DNA of 41,258 nucleotides from Gammaproteobacteria bacterium. Lineage in GTDB: Bacteria; Pseudomonadota; Gammaproteobacteria; Pseudomonadales; Halieaceae. Each line of letters starts with the position of its first letter. Within the stretch, counting starts at the first letter, position 1. Below are positions 16,374 through 25,599 of this stretch, piece by piece. Where the stretch lies: assembly GCA_024644535.1 (NCBI GenBank), contig JAHEKX010000004.1, positions 1-41,258 on the forward strand, written 5' to 3'. Below the pieces are notes generated by a model. The model was not told the origin of the DNA and ran no database searches. It saw nothing but the letters and a program-made list of their open reading frames with translations. Made by a program: the position numbers and the translations under genes.

Positions 16374-16485
16374 CTACTGATTAAAAAATGAGAAGATCAT
16401 TATGGTTCCCAAGCCCTTGTGCCTCATCATCCATGTAGACTATGACATTGCCCGAGGACTACATTAGGGTCTGCGTTCTAGAAAC
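16374..16485. promoter_or_regulatory. Divergent promoter region between ipdA and fadD3
   Basis: These 112 bases must hold the promoters for both large catabolic operons. AATGA-GAAGA-TCATT (16387-16401) is a perfect 5-5-5 inverted repeat that could be a regulator site near the ipdA start. A weak plus-strand promoter could be TTGTGC with TATGAC 18 bases on (about 16419-16448). A short CAAGCCCTTG also occurs. None of these is strong alone. Confidence 0.4.
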
Positions 16486-18099
16486 TTGGAATACATTTCA
16501 GTGCCAAACTCTTCACCAAGCACCACTATCCAGCTGGTTTACCGAGCCGCCGAGCTTTACCAAGACCGTCCTTTTCTGGAAGAGAACGGGGAGCAGCTTA
16601 GCTTCGCGGAATTTAAGCAAGCCTGCATTGAGACCGCCGCAGGACTTAAACGGCTGGGGTTTAGCCCTGGCGACCGAGCCGCGATATGGGCGCCCAATAT
16701 TTCCGAGTGGGTCATTGCCGCATTTGGAACGCATTTTGCGGGCGGCCAAATCGTAACGCTCAATACGCGATACAAGGGCGAAGAAGCTGCGGCCATTTTA
16801 AATGACAGCCGCGCATCGACTTTGTTTGTAATGGGGCAGTTCCTTGGCAACGACTACTTGAGCATGATCGCCAACCTTGAGCTACCGAACTTGAAACATC
16901 GCATTCAACTGAAAGGCAAAGCGGAACCTTCAGCCTCAAAGCAGTGGCATGAACTGCAAAACGCCGGTCGTGCATGGATCGCCGAGCAAGGTAGCGACGC
17001 TATTGAAGAAGAAGCTTTGGCGATATCGGGCAATGCCATATCGGACATCATGTTCACCTCTGGCACGACCGGACGCGCCAAAGGTGTACTTTGCGGCCAC
17101 CAACAGAACGTTCAAGCGTTTACGACGTTTTCTGAGATTTTGGGGCTAGATAACACCGATCGATACCTAATTATTAACCCATTCTTTCATAGCTTTGGCT
17201 TTAAAGCAGGCTTGCTAGCCTGCCTAAGCCAAGGTTGCACCGTCTTGCCCGAGGCGGTGTTTGACGTCGATAAAATTCTAGAGCGCATCGACAACGAACA
17301 TATTACTGTTATGCCGGGGCCACCCACGATCTTTCAGTCAATTTTGGCGCACCCCAATCGCCACAAGTACTCGCTCGCGAGCTTAACAAAATGTACCACC
17401 GGGGCAGCGGTCATCCCCACCGAGCTTATTATTGCTATGCGTGATGAGCTAAAGATTTCTACTATTATTACAGCGTACGGTTTATCGGAAAGCTGCGGCC
17501 TAGCAACCATGTGCCGACAGGGCGATGCCCCCGACACCATCGCAAAAACCTCGGGACGCGCCATTCCCGGGGTCGAAGTGCGCTGCGTTGACGAGCAAGG
17601 CAATGAAGTCGTAAGTGGCGAGCAAGGCGAGATTTTGATTCGAGGCTTTAATGTCATGCAAGGGTACCTCGACAACCCCGAGGCCACCTCAGAGGCAATC
17701 GACGTTGACGGCTGGCTGCATACGGGCGACGTAGGCCGAATGGATGAAGAGGGCAACCTAACCATTACCGATCGTTTAAAAGATATGTACATCAGCGGCG
17801 GCTTTAACTGCTATCCAGCGGAGATCGAGTCGACCCTCTTACGCCATGCGGACGTCGTACAGGCCGCCGTTATTGGCTATCCTGATAAGCGTCTTGGAGA
17901 AGTCGGCTGGGCTTTCATCACCCTAAAACAAGGCGCTTCGGCAAGCGCTGAAGAAATCAGCGCCTGGGCACGCGACAATATGGCAAATTATAAAGCACCG
18001 CGAAAAGTAATCGTGCTGGATGCACTGCCATTAAATGCATCAGGCAAAGTATTAAAACCCACTTTGCGCCAAGGGGCGCTTGATGGGACGCTACAATAA
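16486..18099 (+). CDS. fadD3: FadD3-like HIP-CoA ligase
   Basis: A 537-residue ATP-dependent acyl-CoA synthetase. Motifs in order: P-loop FTSGTTGRAKG (190-200), YGLSE (331-335), TGD (413-415), the hinge DRLKDMYISGGFNCYP, and the acyl-activating Lys521 in NASGK. Orthology to FadD3, which activates 3aalpha-H-4alpha(3'-propanoate)-7abeta-methylhexahydro-1,5-indanedione (HIP), is inferred from the lead position beside ipdAB and hsaC and from the family resemblance. The frame opens at a TTG (16486) with no clear ribosome binding site; a GTG at 16501 is another option, so the N-terminus is unsure by a few residues. Confidence 0.8.
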   Translation: MEYISVPNSSPSTTIQLVYRAAELYQDRPFLEENGEQLSFAEFKQACIETAAGLKRLGFSPGDRAAIWAPNISEWVIAAFGTHFAGGQIVTLNTRYKGEEAAAILNDSRASTLFVMGQFLGNDYLSMIANLELPNLKHRIQLKGKAEPSASKQWHELQNAGRAWIAEQGSDAIEEEALAISGNAISDIMFTSGTTGRAKGVLCGHQQNVQAFTTFSEILGLDNTDRYLIINPFFHSFGFKAGLLACLSQGCTVLPEAVFDVDKILERIDNEHITVMPGPPTIFQSILAHPNRHKYSLASLTKCTTGAAVIPTELIIAMRDELKISTIITAYGLSESCGLATMCRQGDAPDTIAKTSGRAIPGVEVRCVDEQGNEVVSGEQGEILIRGFNVMQGYLDNPEATSEAIDVDGWLHTGDVGRMDEEGNLTITDRLKDMYISGGFNCYPAEIESTLLRHADVVQAAVIGYPDKRLGEVGWAFITLKQGASASAEEISAWARDNMANYKAPRKVIVLDALPLNASGKVLKPTLRQGALDGTLQ

Positions 18100-18110
18100 G
18101 GAGAAGCACA

Positions 18111-19019
18111 ATGGCCATTAAAAGCTTAGGTTACATCGGAGTAAATTCTACAGATCTATCGCAATGGCGAACCTTTGCTTGCGATGTGATGGGCTTAGAA
18201 GACGTCAGTACACACCTAGGGTGCGACGACGCAACTGCCCTATTCAAAATGGATGACCACCCCTACCGCCTTGTCGTGAACAAGGCTGATAACGACCAAT
18301 TGGCTTTTTGTGGCTGGGAAGCCAACAGCGAATCCGGCTTACAAGAAGTCGCTGACGCACTGTCCAAGGCTGACGTGGCGTTCGAATGGGTAGATGCCGA
18401 TACAACAGCAGCTCGGCGCGTTACAAAACTGTTGCGCTTTACAGATCCCTCTGGGACTCAGCACGAAGTATTTTATGGTGTGATCTCTGATTTTAAACGT
18501 TTGAATTCACCAGTAGGCGTCAGCAACTTTATTACCGGCAATCAAGGCATGGGCCACGTTGTTCTGCCTGCACCCAACTTTGATGAAACCTCATCTTTCT
18601 TCACCGAGGTTCTTGGCTTTGGTTTATCCGACTTGATGAAAATCAAATTTACGCCAGATCCTGCAGAGCCCGAAAAACGCCTATGGTTTATGCACTGCAA
18701 TGAACGCCACCACAGCCTAGGGCTGTTTGAAATGGCGCTGCCTCCTGGTTGCGTCCACCTAATGGTTGAAGTCCCAAGTGTCGACGAGGTGGGCTTGTGT
18801 AACGACCGTCGTATCGCAGCCGGAGTTAAACTTACCGGCACCTTGGGGCGCCATGCCAACGATCACATGGTGTCGTTTTACATGCGTAGCCCCGCCGGTT
18901 TTGATATCGAGTACGGTGCGGAAGGCCGCACGGTTGAAGACTGGGACAACTACCCTGTATTCCAAAGTACTGTTGCCAGCTTCTGGGGCCACGATTTCAG
19001 CGTAGGCCATGAAGACTAA
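18111..19019 (+). CDS. hsaC: HsaC/TesB extradiol dioxygenase
   Basis: A 302-residue type I extradiol ring-cleavage dioxygenase with two vicinal-oxygen-chelate domains. The Fe(II) ligands are His149 (GMGHVVLP), His216 (CVHLMVEV) and Glu267 (FDIEYGAEG). The catalytic His200/His201 in ERHHSLGLF and His252 in NDHMVSFY are also present. Its role is meta-cleavage of the catecholic 9,10-seco steroid (DHSA) between C4 and C5. It follows fadD3 after an 11-base gap containing AAGGAG, and the other hsa genes follow. Confidence 0.92.
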   Translation: MAIKSLGYIGVNSTDLSQWRTFACDVMGLEDVSTHLGCDDATALFKMDDHPYRLVVNKADNDQLAFCGWEANSESGLQEVADALSKADVAFEWVDADTTAARRVTKLLRFTDPSGTQHEVFYGVISDFKRLNSPVGVSNFITGNQGMGHVVLPAPNFDETSSFFTEVLGFGLSDLMKIKFTPDPAEPEKRLWFMHCNERHHSLGLFEMALPPGCVHLMVEVPSVDEVGLCNDRRIAAGVKLTGTLGRHANDHMVSFYMRSPAGFDIEYGAEGRTVEDWDNYPVFQSTVASFWGHDFSVGHED

Positions 19020-19119
19020 GCCGCTCTGAACCAAGTTAATTCATTCGGGGTATGCACCAAAACAGCAAGTTTGCCAACATGGATTTATGCACGGGGCATA
19101 CGCCAGCGAGGAGAAAAGA

Positions 19120-20247
19120 ATGACCTATTTAGTACCAGATTCTACGATCGCCTTGATCGAAGCCAAGGCAGACGAAGCACGCAAAAATCGCGTTATGTCG
19201 CACCAAGTTGTTCAAGAGCTTAAAGATTGCGGCTTTTTTAAAATGTTCCTGCCAAAGCAATGGGGTGGCTTAGAGTGCCGCCCGCAGGAATTTTTCCGCG
19301 AGCAAATCCGTATTGCAGAAGCCGACATGAGCCACGCTTGGGCCAGCGGCATTATCGCCATACACGCCTACCAGATCGCCATGATGGACAAGAAAGCGCA
19401 AGAGACCGTATATGGCGAGGATCCCAACACTTTAGTCAGCAGCTCTTACAACCCCGTAGGCGCTAAAGTCGAGCAAGTTGAGGGTGGCTGCATGGTATCA
19501 GGCCGCTGGGGCTGGAGCTCGGGCTCTGAGCACTGCACTTGGGCGCTGCTGGGTGGCATCGTGGCTAACGAGGGTTACAGAACCTTTTTAATCCCACGCA
19601 CTCAGTACGTTATTGAAGACACCTGGGATGTAATGGGCCTGCAAGCGACGGGCTCAAACGATGTAGTCATTGACGAACCCATCTTCGTACCCGATCACAT
19701 GAGCCACAAGCGAGACGATGGTTTTAACTGTGTGCACGAGCAAGAAAGCGCCATGTATGACCTATCTTGGGCCCAAGGCTTTGTCCGCGTGGTTAACACA
19801 CCCGCAATCGGCGCCCTGAAGAAAGCACTGAAGATCTTCATCGAAACACGTTCGGGTGGCTTCAAAACAACCACCGACATGACCAAATTCGCAGCGGATG
19901 TAGAAGTTCAAGAACGCGTGGCAAAGGTAAAGAATATTATCTCCGAGCTTGAAGCCGTACTGTTCAGCAACTTCGACAAAATGGAAGCAGCCAACTGGAA
20001 GCCCACCATCGATGAGCGGATTTTGTATCGCTATCAGGCAAGCCTGGTAATCCCAAAAGCCATCGAGGCAATGGACTTGCTGTACGATGCAGCTGGCGGT
20101 CGCTCGGTGTTTAACGGCCACCCAATGATGAAACTCTGGCACGATGTCCATATTGCACGTTGCCACGTAGCGAACAATCCTACACCGTTTGCGCGCAACT
20201 TAGGCAGCACGCAGCTGGGCATGGAAAACGCGGACATCTTTATCTAG
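19120..20247 (+). CDS. hsaA: HsaA/TesA2-type 3-HSA hydroxylase, oxygenase component
   Basis: A 375-residue flavin-dependent monooxygenase of the acyl-CoA dehydrogenase fold, group D. I start at the ATG at 19120 (MTYLVPDST), which follows GAGGAGAAAAGA; an upstream ATG at 19087 lacks such a site. Features are LPKQWGGLECRPQEFF, AEADMSHAWASGII, the flavin-contact stretch GWSSGSEHC, DVMGLQATGSNDVV, and the C-terminal NPTPFARNLGSTQLG. It hydroxylates 3-HSA to the catechol used by HsaC and needs reduced flavin from a reductase (HsaB), whose gene is not in this window. Confidence 0.9.
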   Translation: MTYLVPDSTIALIEAKADEARKNRVMSHQVVQELKDCGFFKMFLPKQWGGLECRPQEFFREQIRIAEADMSHAWASGIIAIHAYQIAMMDKKAQETVYGEDPNTLVSSSYNPVGAKVEQVEGGCMVSGRWGWSSGSEHCTWALLGGIVANEGYRTFLIPRTQYVIEDTWDVMGLQATGSNDVVIDEPIFVPDHMSHKRDDGFNCVHEQESAMYDLSWAQGFVRVVNTPAIGALKKALKIFIETRSGGFKTTTDMTKFAADVEVQERVAKVKNIISELEAVLFSNFDKMEAANWKPTIDERILYRYQASLVIPKAIEAMDLLYDAAGGRSVFNGHPMMKLWHDVHIARCHVANNPTPFARNLGSTQLGMENADIFI

Positions 20248-20254
20248 GAACGCT

Positions 20255-21088
20255 ATGACCAACACAACTCAGGGGCGCTACCTAGAAGTTTCTAGCCGCG
20301 TCACCATTCACTACACCGACCACCCTGCTCAAAATACCGAGCGGGGTGTTGTCGTTTTTGTTCACGGAAGCGGGCCAGGCGCCAGCGGCTGGAGTAACTT
20401 CAAATTCAACGTTGCAGCCTTCCAAGACGCTGGTTTTAGATGCATCGTTTTCGATCAGCCGGGATATGGCTTAACCTCAAAGCCAACCGATGTAGACCAC
20501 ACACTCGACTTTTTCGTCGACAATTTAGTGGGGCTGTTAGACGGCTTAGATATCAGCAAAGTCACGTTGGTGGGTAATTCACTGGGTGGCGCCGTGTCTT
20601 TGGGTATGGCCTTGGCGCACCCCGCGCGCGTTGAAAAGCTGATTTTAATGGCGCCCGGCGGTGTGGAGGAAAAGGCAACCTACTTCCAGTGTATCGGCAT
20701 TCAAGAGATGGTGAAGTTCCCAATGGGGTCACCCGAGTTCACTCGTGAAGTATTGGGCGAATTACTTACTCTGCTAGTTCATGACCCCAAGCACGTTACT
20801 GATGAACTGGTGCAAGAGCGCTGGGCGACTCTGCAAATTCAGAACCCGCACGTACTTGCAAGTATGGCTATTCCCAACTTAACGGACCAACTAAACAACA
20901 TTACGTGCCCGGTGTCGGTATTTTGGGGCACTGATGATAAATTTTGTCCTGCCAGTGGCACCCAGAAAATTTTAGACAACTGCCCTAACGTCCAAGCTCA
21001 TATGCTGAACAACTGTGGCCACTGGGTGATGGTTGAGTACCCCGAGTTTTTCAACCGTACCTGTATCGATTTTTTAACACACGAGTAG
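20255..21088 (+). CDS. hsaD: HsaD/TesD-type meta-cleavage product hydrolase
   Basis: A 277-residue alpha/beta hydrolase. The oxyanion segment is HGSGPGASGWSNF, nucleophile Ser109 sits in GNSLGG, the acid is Asp227 or Asp228 in WGTDDKF, and His256 in NCGHWVMVEYPE completes the triad. HGSGPGA is the signature of carbon-carbon meta-cleavage product hydrolases such as BphD and HsaD. It splits DSHA into the C/D-ring propionate (HIP) and 2-hydroxyhexa-2,4-dienoate, thereby linking the hsa genes to fadD3 and the fadE genes. It lies 7 bases after hsaA. Confidence 0.92.
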   Translation: MTNTTQGRYLEVSSRVTIHYTDHPAQNTERGVVVFVHGSGPGASGWSNFKFNVAAFQDAGFRCIVFDQPGYGLTSKPTDVDHTLDFFVDNLVGLLDGLDISKVTLVGNSLGGAVSLGMALAHPARVEKLILMAPGGVEEKATYFQCIGIQEMVKFPMGSPEFTREVLGELLTLLVHDPKHVTDELVQERWATLQIQNPHVLASMAIPNLTDQLNNITCPVSVFWGTDDKFCPASGTQKILDNCPNVQAHMLNNCGHWVMVEYPEFFNRTCIDFLTHE

Positions 21089-21092
21089 CACT

Positions 21093-21902
21093 ATGGCATT
21101 AAGCGAACAACAGCGCGAAGCTTTGGGCCAAGAGCTTTACCAAGCATTAAGAGGCGAGCACACGGTTGAACCTTTTACCGATCGATTTAACGACATCGAA
21201 ATCGAGGATGCCTATTACATCTCGCAAGCGATGTTAAAGCCAAGACTCGAGCAAGACGGCGAGGTCATTAGCGGTAAAAAAATTGGGGTAACGTCAGCCG
21301 CAGTACAAAATATGTTGGGCGTATTTCAGCCCGACTTCGGGTTTTTAACAGATGCAATGGCCTACGACGATGGCGCGACCATTCCAGTTAAAGGTAACCT
21401 CATACAACCCCGAGCCGAAGGCGAAATCGCCTTTGTTCTAAAACAAGATCTCCAAGGTCCGGGTGTAACAGAAGAACAGGTACTGGCCGCGACCGACTAC
21501 ATAACGCCCTGCTTTGAAATCGTGGACTCTCGAATACACAACTGGCAAATCAAAATTCAAGACACGGTAGCCGACAACGCCTCTTGCGGTGTTTACGTAC
21601 TGGGCAAAGACAAAATTGACCCCACAGGTCTTGCACTCGACAAACTAAAAGTCGTTGTCACTAAAAATGGCGAGTTTTTGAGCGAGGGCGAAGGCTCTGC
21701 AGTACAGGGAAATCCTCTGACCGCAGTGGCATGGCTGGCAAACACCTTGGGTGAATTTGGCATTGTGCTAAAAGCCGGCGAAGCCATCTTATCGGGCTCA
21801 TTGGTTCCATTGGAAAGCGCTGCGGCGGGTGACCATTTTAAAATGACTATGACCGGTGAAGGCATTAACCCCAGCACGGTCAGCTGTGAATTTGGCAACT
21901 AA
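21093..21902 (+). CDS. hsaE: HsaE-type 2-hydroxydienoate hydratase
   Basis: A 269-residue enzyme of the fumarylacetoacetate hydrolase superfamily, hydratase branch (MhpD/XylJ/HsaE). Metal-binding acids are Glu109 and Glu111 in QPRAEGEIAFVL and Glu142 in CFEIVDSRI, with GKKIGVTSAAVQ near the start. It hydrates 2-hydroxyhexa-2,4-dienoate, the small product of HsaD, to 4-hydroxy-2-oxohexanoate. It is separated from hsaD by four bases, which suggests translational coupling. Confidence 0.9.
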   Translation: MALSEQQREALGQELYQALRGEHTVEPFTDRFNDIEIEDAYYISQAMLKPRLEQDGEVISGKKIGVTSAAVQNMLGVFQPDFGFLTDAMAYDDGATIPVKGNLIQPRAEGEIAFVLKQDLQGPGVTEEQVLAATDYITPCFEIVDSRIHNWQIKIQDTVADNASCGVYVLGKDKIDPTGLALDKLKVVVTKNGEFLSEGEGSAVQGNPLTAVAWLANTLGEFGIVLKAGEAILSGSLVPLESAAAGDHFKMTMTGEGINPSTVSCEFGN

Positions 21903-21990
21903 GCCACCGAAGATCTTTATCTAATTATAGACAAGTTGCACGACGAACAACGAGTCAATGACCGCTGGCAGTCGTGATCAAGGACATATT

Positions 21991-22881
21991 ATGAGCAAAA
22001 AATTTAAGGCCGCAATTATTGGCCCAGGTAATATCGGCACCGACCTGCTGATGAAATGTCTTCGTAGCGACATCATTGAACCCGTCTGGATGGTCGGCAT
22101 TGAAGAATCGGCCGGCATTAAGCGGGCTCAGGAATATGGTCTGCGCGTTAGCACCGATGGCGTAGATGGTTTAGTCGCCGCTTTCGCCGAAGCGCCCGTT
22201 GACTTCGCGTTTGACGCAACTTCGGCGTATGTACACGCCGAGAATTCGCGCAAATTGAATGAATTGGGCGTGATGATGATCGATCTAACGCCAGCCGCCA
22301 TTGGCCCTTACTGCGTGCCGCCTGTAAACCTTGATTCTATTATGGCCGACACCCCCAAAGACAACGTCAATATGGTGACCTGTGGTGGTCAAGCGACCAT
22401 CCCTTTAGTTGCCTCTGTGAGCCGAGTACAGGCCGTTGCGTATGCCGAAATAGTAGCGACCGTTGCCTCTAAGTCTGTAGGCATGGGCACGCGTGACAAT
22501 ATCGATGAATTTACCCGGACCACCTCAGCAGCGATTGCCCAAGTTGGCGGTGCCGACGAAGGCAAAGCCATTATCGTTATCAATCCAGCTGAGCCACCAC
22601 TGATTATGCGCGACACTGTGCACTGCTTAACCAAAGAGCCAGCCGATGCAGAGGCTATTACCGCGTCTGTCAAAGAAATGGTCAAAGAAGTCCAAACTTA
22701 CGTGCCGGGCTATCGATTACTGAACGACCCTATCATCGACGGCACTCGCGTCACGATTACAGTAGAGGTCGAAGGCCTAGGGGACTTCTTGCCCAAGTAC
22801 GCGGGCAACCTAGACATTATGACGGCGGCGGGTCTGAAAACAGCAGAAATGATTGCACGCCGCAAATTGGCTGCAGGATAA
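21991..22881 (+). CDS. hsaG: HsaG-type acylating aldehyde dehydrogenase
   Basis: A 296-residue CoA-acylating acetaldehyde/propionaldehyde dehydrogenase (DmpF/BphJ/HsaG family). The start is the ATG at 21991, seven bases after AAGGA; an ATG at 21958 lacks support. The NAD loop is GPGNIGTDL (11-19) and the catalytic Cys131 lies in [13 protein letters not shown]. It converts the aldehyde released by HsaF, tunnelled between the two subunits in known complexes, to an acyl-CoA. In steroid pathways the aldehyde is propanal, giving propionyl-CoA. hsaF follows nine bases downstream. Confidence 0.93.
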   Translation: MSKKFKAAIIGPGNIGTDLLMKCLRSDIIEPVWMVGIEESAGIKRAQEYGLRVSTDGVDGLVAAFAEAPVDFAFDATSAYVHAENSRKLNELGVMMIDLTPAAIGPYCVPPVNLDSIMADTPKDNVNMVTCGGQATIPLVASVSRVQAVAYAEIVATVASKSVGMGTRDNIDEFTRTTSAAIAQVGGADEGKAIIVINPAEPPLIMRDTVHCLTKEPADAEAITASVKEMVKEVQTYVPGYRLLNDPIIDGTRVTITVEVEGLGDFLPKYAGNLDIMTAAGLKTAEMIARRKLAAG

Positions 22882-22890
22882 GAGGTGAAC

Positions 22891-23913
22891 ATGAATATTC
22901 AAGGACGCAAAATTACCCTTCATGACATGTCATTACGCGATGGCATGCATCCGCAGCGACATCAAATCTCAGTTGACCAAATGGTCGATATCGCCAAAGC
23001 CCTGGACGCTGCCAAGGTTCCTTTAATTGAAGTAACTCATGGCGATGGCCTAGGTGGCGCATCGGTAAACTACGGCTTTCCTGCCCATACTGACCAAGAG
23101 TACATCACCGCAGTGGTTAACGCAGTCAGCACAAGCAAAGTCTCGGCCTTATTACTGCCCGGTATTGGTACCGTCGACCACCTGCGTATGGCAGCAGATT
23201 GCGGCATTTCAACTATTCGCGTAGCGACACACTGCACCGAGGCGAACGTCTCGCGGCAGCACATTAATTTGGGCCATAAAATGGGTTTAGATACCGTGGG
23301 CTTTTTAATGATGGCACATATGATCTCGCCCGAAGAAATTTTAGAGCAAGCTAAACTCATGGAATCGTATGGTGCCAACTGTATCTATTGCACGGACTCC
23401 GCAGGTTACATGCTGCCCGACGACGTGACCGAACGTATTGCACTCTTACGCGCCGAGCTCGCACCAGAGACCGAACTTGGCTTTCATGGGCATCACAATA
23501 TGGCTATGGGCGTTGCGAACTCTCTTGCGGCTATTGAAGCCGGCGCTAACCGTATCGATGGTTCGGCTGCAGGCCTGGGTGCAGGCGCAGGCAACACGCC
23601 ACTAGAGGCAATGGCAGCGGTACTTGATCGCATGGGTGCCGAGACTGGAATCGACATCTTTAAGTTAATGGATGCCGCCGAAGATCACGTTCTACCCATT
23701 ATGGATGAACCCGTTCGATTAAGTCGTGATTCATTGGTGCTCGGCTATGCCGGAGCTTATTCATCGTTCTTACTATTTGCCAAACGCGCGCAAGCAAAAT
23801 ACGGTGTGCCCTCACATCAGATCCTCTTGGAAATGGCTCATCGCAAAACCGTTGGTGGGCAGGAAGATTTGATTGAAGACATCGCCATGGAGATGGCTAA
23901 AAAACGCAGCTAG
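22891..23913 (+). CDS. hsaF: HsaF-type 4-hydroxy-2-oxoacid aldolase
   Basis: A 340-residue class II pyruvate aldolase (DmpG/HsaF). The N-terminal [11 protein letters not shown] gives Arg16, Asp17 and His20, equivalent to Arg17/Asp18/His21 of DmpG, and [13 protein letters not shown] supplies the metal-binding histidines. It cleaves 4-hydroxy-2-oxohexanoate to pyruvate and propanal. A GTG at 22885 is in frame, but the ATG at 22891 has AGAGGT at proper distance. It is the last enzyme gene of the operon before an inverted repeat and the regulator gene. Confidence 0.93.
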   Translation: MNIQGRKITLHDMSLRDGMHPQRHQISVDQMVDIAKALDAAKVPLIEVTHGDGLGGASVNYGFPAHTDQEYITAVVNAVSTSKVSALLLPGIGTVDHLRMAADCGISTIRVATHCTEANVSRQHINLGHKMGLDTVGFLMMAHMISPEEILEQAKLMESYGANCIYCTDSAGYMLPDDVTERIALLRAELAPETELGFHGHHNMAMGVANSLAAIEAGANRIDGSAAGLGAGAGNTPLEAMAAVLDRMGAETGIDIFKLMDAAEDHVLPIMDEPVRLSRDSLVLGYAGAYSSFLLFAKRAQAKYGVPSHQILLEMAHRKTVGGQEDLIEDIAMEMAKKRS

Positions 23914-23925
23914 GCCATATCGCCT

Positions 23926-23950
23926 CGAACACTGGCACCGCTAGTGTTCG
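23926..23950. repeat. Inverted repeat between hsaF and the TeiR-like gene
   Basis: CGAACACT (23926-23933) and AGTGTTCG (23943-23950) are perfect complements; two more pairs, one of them G-T, extend the stem to ten. There is no T-run after it, so it is either an attenuating hairpin at the end of the hsa transcript or a palindromic site for the regulator encoded just downstream. Confidence 0.5.
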
Positions 23951-24027
23951 ATATCACTTGGGCACGCGCGAAAAATAGTGTCTAATGACGCTTGTGGTCA
24001 CCCGTGAATCGAGGGTTAATAACGCCG

Positions 24028-25170
24028 ATGAATACGCCTGATATCGAAGCGTTTTCTAAACTAATTGGATGCCTGTACGACGGCCATATCGAGGAAGATC
24101 CCTATAACAACTTCCTGTATGGTGTGCGGCAAACCATAGACGCGACCTTTGCGTCTATTACTATGCGTGAGCCTACGGGTGATGATGGCGGCTTGCTATT
24201 TGTGTCTTGCGACAAGCTGCAAAAAACGCTGATTGACGATCATACCAACCCCTACACCGACCGTTATTACACGGCCAACTTAATGACAAACCTACCCTGG
24301 GGGCAGGTCATTACCTTAAACGAGTGCTACCCCTACAGCTCACTCGAAGAAACCGAGCTGTATCGCTTTTGCATGGTGCCACTGGACATCTACCATATGA
24401 TTGGCATGGATTTACGTAACGCTAACGGTCAGCGTTTTAGCGTTCGTTTTGCGCGCCCCAAATCAGCTGACAATTTTGGTCCGAAAGAGCGGGAGTTTTT
24501 GACCCTACTGTCACCCCATATTCAGCGTGCAGTCGCCAACGGCATGCAGTTAATTCAGTTAGACAACGAGCGAAAACTCTACTCTAAGACCATATCGAAA
24601 CAGTCGATCGGCATTATCACTCTGGACGAGCGCGGCAAGGTTATTACCCGAAACGCTGTGGCTGATGAACTCATCCGCGAGAAAGACGGCATTCACATCG
24701 TGAACGACCACATTCATCTCGATAGCCAAGCCGCCAGAACTAAACTAAACGGTTACATCGAAGAGGTAGTGCAAGCGCAACGCGCCCAAGCACCAGCGCC
24801 GGTGAACGCGCTTTCTGTTGACCGTCCCTCGGGCAAGGCCGATTTAGAAATTTTAATCAAGCCCATGATGATCGACAAAACAGTAGAGCCTGGCCATACG
24901 CCGCATATGCTTGTGTTCATTAACGGGCCCGAAAAGCGCTACGATATCGATATTCGCTTGTTGATGTCACTGTACGGGCTAACGCGAGCCGAAGCGATGC
25001 TTGCCAAGCATCTAGCAGAAGGCGCCAACCTTGATCAAGCCGCGGGTGATTTGGGCATTGCCAGGAACACGGCCCGAGCGCAGCTGCGTTCCATCTTTGC
25101 CAAGACAGGCGTGTCTCAACAATCCATGCTGGTTAGCCTGATACTAAAAAGTTTGGTGACCTTCTCGTAA
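24028..25170 (+). CDS. LuxR-type regulator resembling TeiR
   Basis: A 380-residue (from the ATG at 24028) transcriptional regulator. The last 65 residues form a LuxR/GerE helix-turn-helix: YGLTRAEAMLAKHLAEGANL, then AAGDLGIARNTARAQLRSIF with the recognition helix. The middle (QSIGIITLDERGKVITRN) looks like a PAS-type sensor segment, and the N-terminal 180 residues are a further ligand or signal domain. Architecture, size and location match TeiR, the testosterone-inducible activator of Comamonas testosteroni (391 residues). Earlier TTG or GTG starts (23992, 24004) would lengthen it by 12 or 8 residues; no start has a good ribosome binding site. Likely activator of the surrounding operons. Confidence 0.78.
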   Translation: MNTPDIEAFSKLIGCLYDGHIEEDPYNNFLYGVRQTIDATFASITMREPTGDDGGLLFVSCDKLQKTLIDDHTNPYTDRYYTANLMTNLPWGQVITLNECYPYSSLEETELYRFCMVPLDIYHMIGMDLRNANGQRFSVRFARPKSADNFGPKEREFLTLLSPHIQRAVANGMQLIQLDNERKLYSKTISKQSIGIITLDERGKVITRNAVADELIREKDGIHIVNDHIHLDSQAARTKLNGYIEEVVQAQRAQAPAPVNALSVDRPSGKADLEILIKPMMIDKTVEPGHTPHMLVFINGPEKRYDIDIRLLMSLYGLTRAEAMLAKHLAEGANLDQAAGDLGIARNTARAQLRSIFAKTGVSQQSMLVSLILKSLVTFS

Positions 25171-25175
25171 GGCAC

Positions 25176-25203
25176 AAAAAAGCCCACTAGAAAGTGGGCT
25201 TTA
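25176..25203. terminator. Bidirectional terminator between teiR-like gene and ksi
   Basis: AGCCCACT (25181-25188) and AGTGGGCT (25193-25200) make a perfect 8-bp stem with an AGAA loop, with six A on the left side and TT on the right. The stronger T-run is on the minus strand, ending the ipdC-echA20-Rieske-ksi transcript; it can also stop the plus-strand regulator transcript. Confidence 0.78.
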
Positions 25204-25218
25204 GCGATCAGAAAAATC

Positions 25219-25587
25219 TTATGTGCGCGTGTTTTCTGGACCCCAAAATGCACGCATTAGCATCACCTTGCCTTCATTATTAAACGTAAAGACGTCGATA
25301 ATATCCATGTACATCGGAGCGTCGGCAGCGCCGATCGTAATTTGAAACGGAAAGGCGACTTCATTCGCAGCGAGGCGAATTGGACCCGACAGTTCGGCGC
25401 CTTGAATATTTGCCAGAACACCACTGTAAAATTGTGTGATCGCCTCGCGACCAGACACAATATCGCTACCAATAGGGTCTTCGATTTGGGCATCATCTGC
25501 GTATAAGTCGACGACGACCGACACATCATCTCCGGTTAACCCATCCATGTATTGCTGTACCGCGGCAGCGGCTTTTGCGTAATCCAT
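25219..25587 (-). CDS. ksi: Steroid Delta5-isomerase (ketosteroid isomerase)
   Basis: A 122-residue ketosteroid isomerase. Alignment with the remembered Comamonas testosteroni enzyme (125 residues) is end to end: VQQY, YADDAQIEDPIGSDIVSG, FYSGVL, ANEVAFPF, GKVMLMRAFWG. The whole catalytic set is there: Tyr13 (Tyr14), Asp37 (Asp38) and Asp98 (Asp99). It moves the double bond of 3-oxo-Delta5 steroids to Delta4, the form that KstD and KshA use, which matters for growth on Delta5 sterols or steroids. It is the last gene of a four-gene minus-strand operon, 12 bases after the Rieske oxygenase gene. Confidence 0.93.
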   Translation of the reverse strand: MDYAKAAAAVQQYMDGLTGDDVSVVVDLYADDAQIEDPIGSDIVSGREAITQFYSGVLANIQGAELSGPIRLAANEVAFPFQITIGAADAPMYMDIIDVFTFNNEGKVMLMRAFWGPENTRT

Positions 25588-25599
25588 TAATACAACTCC

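Noticed and set aside
16387-16401. AATGA-N5-TCATT as a confirmed KstR2-type operator
   Set aside because: The arms are only five bases and such repeats occur by chance; kept only as a note in the divergent promoter region.
17334-17792. 152-codon open frame antisense to fadD3
   Set aside because: Lies wholly within the ligase gene with all its conserved motifs; the translation is Ser/Pro-rich and unrelated to any fold I know.
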